A stretch of DNA of 64,000 bases from Artemia franciscana (taxonomy: Eukaryota; Arthropoda; Branchiopoda; Anostraca; Artemiidae). The notes under the pieces were generated by a model. It was not told where the DNA came from, ran no database searches, and worked only from the letters and a program-made list of their open reading frames with translations. Positions 56,079 through 64,000 of the stretch are shown in pieces (the stretch's first letter is position 1; each line of letters opens with the position of its first letter). The stretch is taken from NCBI RefSeq assembly GCF_032884065.1, contig NC_088873.1:3925604-3989603 (forward strand), given 5' to 3'. The translations under genes were made by a program, and so were the position numbers.

Positions 56079-56845
56079 TAGCAATCTCATATAACCAAAA
56101 ACAAAGGAAGAAAATAAAAAGTGTCTCGCATAACCGAAAGATTAGTCTAAATTACTAAAGTTTCCGTAAAAAAAGAAAATATACTCATTGTTTCAAGCTT
56201 AATAGATTTTCATTTTGATATTCCCAAAAAAGGATATAAACAAAAAATTTACTTTTAATAATAGAGGTATGCAATAACAATGTTAGGAGAGCGAATCGCC
56301 AGGGGCACCAATTAGGGGTTAATTGTCAGGTATGGGGAGTAATCGTCCCCCTAAAATAAAATACCTGTTTTTTATGTATTTTCATTAAAAGATCGAAACA
56401 AATTTACCACACCCCCCAAATTTCGAAAATAACTTTTTTTCCTAAAAAAGTAAAAAAAAATCCTTGCCATTTTGTGAATGGGCGCCCCTGAGGATCACAT
56501 AGTTTCTCAAGAATGGGGGCATGTGTAAACGAGAGAGGGGCTTTAGACTTACCCATGCCCTCCAAACCACTTGATTTTCAGAGTATGTTCCAGCAATTCA
56601 CCTGTTCTTGACTTTTTAGAATTTTAAGTCTATTACTTTAACATCTTTTTTTTTATGTCTAACACATTTTAAGCATTTTTAGAAACATTTTTTACGAAGA
56701 TATGGGACAAGAGGAACCATTATATATAATACTATAAATACTATATATTATACTATATATTAATATTATATTATAGTCCTTTCAGAGGAATTGAATTCCC
56801 AGTCTATCATCAAACCTGAAAGAACACTAATCAATAAAAAATTAA
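56079..56845. other. Spacer with one possible MITE
   Basis: About 56300-56493 starts CAGGGGCACCAATTAG and ends GAATGGGCGCCCCTG, an inverted pair of about 10 bases with CCCC-rich interior blocks. No target duplication is evident. The remainder is AT-rich (ATATTATACTATATATTA near 56730) and non-coding. Confidence 0.4.
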
Positions 56846-56851
56846 TTTATT
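56846..56851 (-). promoter_or_regulatory. Candidate polyadenylation signal
   Basis: AATAAA on the minus strand, about 32 bases after the TGA of the exon at 56883-56978. The spacing is short but workable. Confidence 0.35.
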
Positions 56852-56882
56852 TACAAAAAAGCGAAGTCAGTGAACAGACGTA

Positions 56883-56978
56883 TCAAGAAATTGAAACTTC
56901 CTCAGCAATGTCAGTAGCATGCACACCATCATCCTCAACATAGTATACCTCTTCACCTTCAGTTGGAAAATCTGAAGC
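56883..56978 (-). CDS. Probable 3'-terminal exon of an unknown protein
   Basis: Minus strand: an AATTTTTTTAAG acceptor is followed in phase 0 by 31 codons and TGA (56885-56883). The peptide begins ASDFPTEGEEVYYVEDDG and ends DIAEEVSIS. It is very acidic, with the look of a disordered C-terminal tail, and its base composition and codon choice are unlike the satellites on both sides. An AATAAA lies 32 bases downstream. I do not recognise the family. If real, the upstream exon must lie beyond 57 kb, so the 136-bp satellite array would be intronic, or the exon may belong to a gene that the array has disrupted. Confidence 0.4.
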   Translation of the reverse strand, partial: ASDFPTEGEEVYYVEDDGVHATDIAEEVSIS

Positions 56979-57225
56979 CTTAAAAAAATTGTTTAATTAA
57001 ACGAATAAGACAAATCTTCCCAAATCGTAGCTGAAAGTGAAAATAAGGAAACAATGAAATAAATAACAAAATTCATTTCTTACTTTTTGGCAAACAGGAT
57101 TAATTTCTTTTTTATCATGTTTCCGATTACATTTGTTTTTTTTACAGAAATATACTAAGAAACTTTGTTTAGTTTACATATCACTTTCTAGGTGGTTAAC
57201 TTCAGCTCCTGAGTTTCTCAGCGTG
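56979..57225. other. Spacer between candidate exon and second satellite
   Basis: AT-rich, without repeat units. It is possible intron sequence for the minus-strand exon. Confidence 0.35.
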
Positions 57226-57413
57226 TCTCAATATAAAAGAAGACAGAGAAAGAAAAGTTATTTTTTAGATTGGAGGTACTTCTATCCTTCAGCCGTCCAG
57301 TAGAATGATACCCATATTTTTCTTTCAATATTTCTAAAGCAAATTTCCGTGATAAATTTAGCTCCTAAATTAACAAAATGTGAGTTAATATAAAAGAAAT
57401 AAATGAAGAGAAA
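57226..57413 (+). repeat. Diverged left-edge units of the 136-bp satellite
   Basis: CTATCCTTCAGCCGTCCAGT, AATTTAGCTCC and AAAGCAGCTTTTTCTTACCA place this in register with the main array, but a purine linker (ATAAAAGAAATAAATGAAGAG, about 25-28 bases) absent from core monomers is present before AAAGCAGC. Divergence is much higher than inside the array. Confidence 0.75.
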
Positions 57414-60400
57414 GCAGCTTTTTCTTACCAAGGTCCCTTTATCCTTCAGCCATCGAAAGGAAAGACAACCTTGTTTTTTCTTCACACATCCCGATCTTTT
57501 TCTGAGCTGAATTTAACTCCTGAACTTACTAGTATATGTATTAACATAAGCAGCTTTTTCTTATCAAGGTCCCTTTATCCTTCAGCCATCGAATGGAAAG
57601 ACAACCTTGTTTTTTCTTCACATATCTCGATCTTTTCCTGAGCTGAATTTAACTCCTGAACTTACTAGTATATGTCTTAACATAAGCAGCTTTTTCTTAC
57701 CAAGGTTTCTTTATCCTTCAGCCATCGAATGGAAAGACAACCTTGTTTTTTCTTCACATATCTCGATGTTTTTCTGAGCTAAATTTAACTGCTGAACTTC
57801 CTAGTATATATCTTAACATAAGCAGCTTTTTTTTACCAAGGTCTCTTTATCCTACAGCTATGGAATGGAAAGACATCCTTGTTTTTTTTTCACATATCTC
57901 GATCTTTTTCTGAGCTAAATTTAACTGCTGAACTTCCTAGTATATATCTTAACATAAGCAGCTTTTTCTTACCAAGGTCTCTTTATCCTACAGCTATGGA
58001 ATGGAAAGACATCCTTGTTTTTTTTCACATATCTCGATCTTTTTCTAAGCTAAATTTAACTCCTGAACTTCCTAGTATATGTCTTAACATAAGCAGCTTT
58101 TTCTTACCAAGGTCTCTTTATCCTTCAGCTATGGAATGGAAAGACATCCTTGTTTTTTTTTTTTCACATATCTCGATCTTTTTCTGAGCTAAATTTAACT
58201 CCTGAACTTCCTAGGATGTGTCTTAACATAAGCAGCTTTTTCTTACCAAGGTCCCTTTATCCTTCAGCCATCGAAAGGAAAGACAACCTTGTTTTTCCTT
58301 CACACATCCCGATCTTTTTCTGAGCTGAATTTAACTCCTGAACTTACTAGTATATGTCTTAACATAAGCAGCTTTTTCTTATCAAGGTCCCTTTATCCTT
58401 CAGCCATCGAATGGAAAGACAACCTTGTTTTTTCTTCACATATCTCGATCTTTTCCTGAGCTGAATTTAACTCCTGAACTTCCTAGTATATATCTTAACA
58501 TAAGCAGCTTTTTCTTACCAAGGTCTCTTAATCCTTCAGCCATCGAATGGAAAGACAACCTTGTTTTTTCTTCACATATCTCGATCTTTTCCTGAGCTGA
58601 ATTTAACTCCTGAACTTCCTAGTATATATCTTAACATAAGCAGCTTTTTCTTATCAAGGTCTCTTTATCCTTCAGCCATCGAATGGAAAGACAACCTTGT
58701 TTTTTCTTCACATATCTCGATCTTTTCCTGAGCTGAATTTAACTCCCGAACTTCCTAGTATATATCTTAACATAAGCAGCTTTTTCTTACCAAGGTCTCT
58801 TTATCCTTCAGCTATGGAATGGAAAGACATCCTTGTCTTTTCTTCACATATCTCGATCTTTTTCTGAGCTAAATTTAACTCCTGAACTTCCTAGTATGTG
58901 TCTTAACATAAGCAGCTTTTTCTTACCAATGACCCTTTATCCTTCAGCCATCGAAAGGAAAGACAACCTTGTTTTTTCTTCACACATCCCGATCTTTTTC
59001 TGAGCTGAATTTAACTCCTGAACTTACTAGTATATGTCTTAACATAAGCAGCTTTTTCTTATCAAGGTCCCTTTATCCTTCAGCCATCGAATGGAAAGAC
59101 ATCCTGGTTTTTTTTTCACGTATCTCGATCTTTTTCTGAGCTAAATTTAACTCCTGAACTTCCTAGTATATGTCTTAACATAAGCAGCTTTTTCTTACCA
59201 AGGTCTCTTTATCCTTCAGCTATGGAATGGAAAGACATCCTTGTTTTTTTTCCACATATCTCGATCTTTTTCTGAGCTAAATTTAACTCCTGAACTTCCT
59301 AGTATATGTCTTAACATAAGCAGCTTTTTCTTACCAAGGTCCCTTTATCCTTCAGCTATGGAATGGAAAGACAGCCTTGTCTTTTCTTCACATGTCTCGA
59401 TCTTTTTCTGAGCTGAATTTAATTCCTGAACTTCCTAGTATATGTCTTAACATAAGCAGCTTTTTCTTACCAAGGTCCCTTTATCCTTCAGCTATGGAAT
59501 GTAAAGACAGCCTTGTCTTTTCTTCACATATCTCGATCTTTTTCTGAGCTAAATTTAACTGCTGAACTTCCTAGTATATATCTTAACATAAGCAGCTTTT
59601 TCTTACCAAGGTCTCTTTATCCTTCAGCTATGGAATGAAAGACATCCTTGTTTTTTTTTCACATATCTCGATCTTTTTCTGAGCTAAATTTAACTGCTGA
59701 ACTTCCTAGTATATATCTTAAAATAAGCAGCTTTTTCTTACCAAGGTCTCTTTATCCTTCAGCTATGGAATGGAAAGACATCCTTGTTTTTTTTCACATA
59801 TCTCGGTCTTTTTCTGAGCTAAATTTAACTCCTGAACTTCCTAGTATATGTATTAACATAAGCAGCTTTTTCTTACCAAGGTCTCTTTATCCTTCAGCTA
59901 TGGAATGGAAAGACATCCTTGTTTTTTTTTCACATATCTCGATCTTTTTCTGAGCTAAATTTAACTCCTGAACTTCCTAGTATATGTCTTAACATAAGCA
60001 ACTTTTTCTTACCAAGGTCTCTTTATCCTTCAGCTATGGAATGGAAAGACATCCTTGTCTTTTCTTCACATGTCTCGATCTTTTTCTGAGCTGAATTTAA
60101 TTCCTGAACTTCCTAGTATATGTCTTAACATAAGCAGCTTTTTCTTACCAAGGTCCCTTTATCCTTCAGCTATGGAATGTAAAGACAGCCTTGTCTTTTC
60201 TTCACATATCTCGATCTTTTTCTGAGCTAAATTTAACTGCTGAACTTCCTAGTATATATCTTAACATAAGCAGCTTTTTCTTACCAAGGTCTCTTTATCC
60301 TTCAGCTATGGAATGGAAAGACAGCCTTGTCTTTTCTTCACATTTCTCGATCTTTTTCTGAGCTGAATTTAATTCCTGAACTTCCTAGTATATGTCTTAA

Positions 60401-62999
60401 CATAAGCAGCTTTTTCTTACCAAGGTCCCTTTATCCTTCAGCTATGAAATGTAAAGACAGCCTTGTCTTTTCTTCACATATCTCGATCTTTTTCTGAGCT
60501 AAATTTAACTGCTGAACTTCCTAGTATATATCTTAACATAAGCAGCTTTTTCTTACCAAGGTCTCTTTATCCTTCAGCTATGGAATGAAAGACATCCTTG
60601 TTTTTTTTTCACATATCTCGATCTTTTTCTGAGCTAAATTTAACTGCTGAACTTCCTAGTATATATCTTAAAATAAGCAGCTTTTTCTTACCAAGGTCTC
60701 TTTATCCTTCAGCTATGGAATGGAAAGACATCCTTGTTTTTTTTCACATATCTCGGTCTTTTTCTGAGCTAAATTTAACTCCTGAACTTCCTAGTATATG
60801 TATTAACATAAGCAGCTTTTTCTTACCAAGGTCTCTTTATCCTTCAGCTATGGAATGGAAAGACATCCTTGTTTTTTTTTCACATATCTCGATCTTTTTC
60901 TGAGCTAAATTTAACTGCTGAACTTCCTAGTATATGTCTTAACATAAGCAACTTTTTCTTACCAAGGTCTCTTTATCCTTCAGCTATGGAATGGAAAGAC
61001 ATCCTTGTCTTTTCTTCACATGTCTCGATCTTTTTCTGAGCTGAATTTAATTCCTGAACTTCCTAGTATATGTCTTAACATAAGCAGCTTTTTCTTACCA
61101 AGGTCCCTTTATCCTTCAGCTATGGAATGTAAAGACAGCCTTGTCTTTTCTTCACATATCTCGATCTTTTTCTGAGCTAAATTTAATTGCTGAACTTCCT
61201 AGTATATATCTTAACATAAGCAGCTTTTTCTTACCAAGGTCTCTTTATCCTTCAGCTATGGAATGAAAGACATCCTTGTTTTTTTTTCACATATCTCGAT
61301 CTTTTCCTGAGCTAAATTTAACTGCTGAACTTCCTAGTATATATCTTAACATAAGCAGCTTTTTCTTACCAAGGTCTCTTTATCCTTCAGCTATGGAATG
61401 GAAAGACATCCTTGTTTTTTTTCACATATCTCGGTCTTTTTCTGAGCTAAATTTAACTCCTGAACTTCCTAGTATATGTATTAACATAAGCAGCTTTTTC
61501 TTACCAAGGTCTCTTTATCCTTCAGCTATGGAATGGAAAGACATCCTTGTTTTTTTTTCACATATCTCGATCTTTTTCTGAGCTAAATTTAACTGCTGAA
61601 CTTCCTAGTATATGTCTTAACATAAGCAACTTTTTCTTACCAAGGTCTCTTTATCCTTCAGCTATGGAATGGAAAGACATCCTTGTTTTTTTTTCACATA
61701 TCTCGATCTTTTTCTGAGCTAAATTTAACTGCTGAACTTCCTAGTATATATCTTAACATAAGCAGCTTTTTCTTACCAAGGTCTCTTTATCCTTAAGCTA
61801 TGGAATGGAAAGACATCCTTGTTTTTTTTTCACGTATCTCGATCTTTTTCTGAGCTAAATTTAACTGCTGAACTTCCTAGTATATATCTTAACATAAGCA
61901 GCTTTTTCTTACCAAGGTCTCTTTATCCTTCAGCTATGGAATGGAAAGACATCCTTGTTTTTTTTTCACATATCTCGATCTTTTTCTGAGCTAAATTTAA
62001 CTCCTGAACTTCCTAGTATATGTCTTAACATAAGCAACTTTTTCTTACCAAGGTCCCTTTATCCTTCAGCTATGGAATGTAAAGACAGCCTTGTCTTTTC
62101 TTCACATATCTCGATCTTTTGCTGAGCTAAATTTAACTGCTGAACTTCCTAGTATATATCATAACATAAGCAGCTTTTTCTTACCAAGGTCTCTTTATCC
62201 TTCAGCTATGGAATGGAAAGACATCCTTGTTTTTTTTTTTTCACATATCTCGATCTTTTTCTGAGCTAAATTTAACTGCTGAACTTCCTAGTATATATCT
62301 TAACATAAGCAGCTTTTTCTTACCAAGGTCTCTTTATCCTTCAGCTATGGAATGGAAAGACAGCCTTGTCTTTTCTTCACATGTCTCGATCTTTTTCTGA
62401 ACTGAATTTAGTTCCTGAACTTCCTAGCATGTGTCTTAACATAAGCAGCTTTTTCTTACCAAGGTCCCTTTATCCTTCAGCTATGGAATGTAAAGACAGT
62501 CTTGTCTTTTCTTCACATATCTCGATCTTTTTCTGAGCTGAATTTAATTCCTGAACTTCCTAGTATGTGTCTTAACATAAGCAACTTTTTCTTACCAAGG
62601 TCTCTTTATCCTTCAGCTATGGAATGGAAAGACATCCTTGTTTTTTTTCACATATCTCGATCTTTTTCTGAGCTAAATTTAACTGCTGAACTTCCTAGTA
62701 TATATCTTAACATAAGCAGCTTTTTCTTACCAAGGTCTCTTTATCCTTCAGCTATGGAATGGAAAGACAGCCTTGTCTTTTCTTCACATGTCTCGATCTT
62801 TTTCTGAACTGAATTTAATTCCTGAACTTCCTAGTATGTGTCTTAACATAAGCAGCTTTTTCTTACCAAGGTCTCTTTATCCTTCAGCTCTGGAATGTAA
62901 AGACAGCCTTGTCTTTTTTTCACATATCTCGATCTTTTTCTGAACTGAATTTAATTCCTGAACTTCCTAGTATGTGTCTTAACATAAGCAGCTTTTTCA
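57414..62999 (+). repeat. 136-bp satellite array, about 41 monomers
   Basis: CAGCTTTTTCTTACCAAGGT recurs at about 57415, 57551, 57687, 57823, 57959, 58094, 58233 and onward with spacing 135-139. Each unit continues CTTTATCCTTCAGC, ATGGAATGGAAAGACA, CCTTGTTTTTT, CACATATCTCGATC, GAGCTAAATTTAACT, GAACTTCCTAGTATAT and TTAACATAAG. Length varies mainly in the T-run. Left-side units carry GCCATCGAATGG; later ones GCTATGGAATGG. Open frames of about 100 codons (such as 59648-59953) cross two to three units and are satellite translations, not genes. Confidence 0.97.
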
Positions 63000-63240
63000 G
63001 ATCAACAGGACTTTTATCCATAAACTATTCAGTGGGACGATACCTTTATTTTTTTCATACTATTTCTTTATTTTTTTCCGTAGTAAATTTGGCTCCTGAG
63101 TTTACAATATGTGTCTAAACATCTCAAAAAAAGAAAAAAAAGAGAAAGCAGCCTTTTTCTTATCGAAGGTACTTATATCCTTCAATTATCCAGTAGAACA
63201 ACGCCCTTATTTTTTTTTAATATCCCTGCGATTTTTCCAA
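63000..63240 (+). repeat. Diverged right-edge units of the 136-bp satellite
   Basis: TTTTATCCATAAACTATTCA, TTTGGCTCCTGAGTTTAC and AAAGCAGCCTTTTTCTTATC correspond to the core order but are much diverged. They carry the same purine linker (AAAAAAAGAAAAAAAAGAG) that is found only at the left edge. Confidence 0.75.
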
Positions 63241-63432
63241 CATACCCTTCTCCCAATTATGAAAAACTCCTTAAGTGTTTGTGTTTCTCTGATGTTTTAA
63301 CGGTTTTAAGAGCGAGTGTAACTTTTGCAGCTCTAAACTTTGAGCTAGTTTTTTATATTAAATTACAACTGACCTAAAAAAAAACAAACAGTAAATTTAT
63401 TATCAGTCAACACTGCCTTTTTTTCGTTACAG

Positions 63433-63505
63433 GTATTTGCTTTTTGAAATTGTTCGTGCCATCACCTTTGTTTTATTTGACAAGAAAAGGGAGTGCAATA
63501 CCTGA
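63433..63505 (+). CDS. Weak candidate terminal exon (unrecognised)
   Basis: CTTTTTTTCGTTACAG at 63417-63432 is a textbook acceptor. It is followed by one base, then 23 codons (YLLFEIVRAITFVLFDKKRE, then CNT) and TGA at 63503. The peptide is hydrophobic then basic, like a short membrane-proximal tail. The length is too small to exclude chance. AATAAA occurs at about 63664. Confidence 0.25.
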
Positions 63506-63539
63506 AAATTAGTTTGAGGCCAAAATTTCTAAAAATATG

Positions 63540-63715
63540 TATAAAAAAAAAACATCCGATTTGAATCTACAATTAACTGAATTTACATGTGTTAGAAAAA
63601 CATGAAAAAAAATATCAATGTGTTACAAAAATATGTAAAAAAAAAAACAGATTTGAATCAACAATAAATTGAATTTACACACATTTACATGTGGTACAAA
63701 AATATGTAAAAAAAA
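63540..63715 (+). repeat. Short tandem duplication with A-runs
   Basis: ACAAAAATATGTAAAAAAAA or close variants, then a GATTTGAATC block, ACAAT, TTGAATTTACA and a CATGTG block, appear two to three times. It lies between the satellite blocks. Confidence 0.65.
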
Positions 63716-63721
63716 GCATAA

Positions 63722-64000
63722 GAGCTAAATTTAACTGCTGAACTTCCTAGTATATGTCTTAACATAAGCAACTTTTTCTTACCAAGGTCCCTTTATCCTT
63801 CGGCTATGGAATGTAAAGACAGCCTTGTCTTTTCTTCACATATCTCGATCTTTTTCAGCTAAATTTAACTGCTGAACTTCCTAGTATATATCTTAATAAA
63901 CAGCAGCTTTTTCTTACCAAGGTCTCTTTATCCTTAAGCTATGGAATGGAAAGACATCCTTGTTTTTTTTTTTCACATATCTCGATCTTTTTCTGAGCTA
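63722..64000 (+). repeat. 136-bp satellite, second block
   Basis: Starting inside a unit at GAGCTAAATTTAACTGC, two further monomers of the same type (GGCTATGGAATGTAAAGACA; CTTAAGCTATGGAATGG) run to the window end. One has a small deletion (CTTTTTCAGCTAAAT) and another a CAGCAG slip. The block probably continues outside. Confidence 0.95.

Noticed and set aside
57879..62807. Open frames of about 100 codons starting MFFFHISRSF that recur through the 136-bp array
   Set aside because: They span two to three satellite monomers and appear only where the unit length is a multiple of three. Unit length varies from 135 to 139 with the T-run, so there is no consistent frame and no sign of selection.
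50931..63240. Possible CRISPR-like or prokaryotic repeat array
   Set aside because: There are no short conserved repeats with unique spacers. Both arrays are head-to-tail satellites with no spacers, in a eukaryotic transposon-rich context.

Overview
The window looks like non-coding, repeat-dominated DNA from an animal nuclear genome. It is AT-rich and has no bacterial-type gene packing. It holds non-LTR retrotransposon copies, a hAT transposon, many short inverted-repeat elements, long (TA)n runs, two large satellite arrays and a few isolated exon-like segments with splice acceptors. The mix suggests an invertebrate, possibly an arthropod or crustacean; that is inference and I cannot name the species. 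No complete cellular gene is visible.

Layout. 1-5.6 kb: an 82-bp tandem repeat that starts in inverted orientation, degenerate repeats, a foldback element (3967-4513) and LINE 3' ends. 5.6-15 kb: an element with internal ~280-bp repeats, two direct copies (about 1.7 kb each) of a composite element built on long palindromes, and (TA)n tracts. 15-20 kb: the best cellular coding exon (16514-16905, + strand) followed by a cluster of short TIR elements. 20-29 kb: LINE copies, including a reverse transcriptase pseudogene with a 13-bp target-site duplication (23168-24683) and a second, different one on the minus strand (26875-28745). 29-32 kb: a degenerate ~120-bp tandem repeat containing a GACTAC-type minisatellite. 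32-43 kb: foldback elements, more palindromic elements, a third LINE type, tRNA-like sequences and a candidate minus-strand exon. 43-47 kb: pyrimidine-rich repeats, another ~280-bp-repeat element, (TA)n and a diverged LINE fragment.

47.3-50.9 kb is a complete-ended but inactivated hAT transposon with matching 17-bp inverted termini and a perfect 8-bp target duplication. It sits exactly at the edge of a 173-bp satellite (about 30 monomers, to 56.08 kb). After a 1.15-kb gap containing a probable minus-strand terminal exon (56883-56978), a second, unrelated 136-bp satellite runs to about 63.2 kb and resumes at 63.7 kb to the window end.

The most unusual structures are the palindromic elements, whose two arms differ between copies but stay complementary within each copy; the higher-order organisation of both satellites; the hAT insertion at the satellite boundary; and a terminal exon between two satellites. 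I see no CRISPR, operon or other prokaryotic system. No function can be assigned to any cellular gene here beyond motif level.
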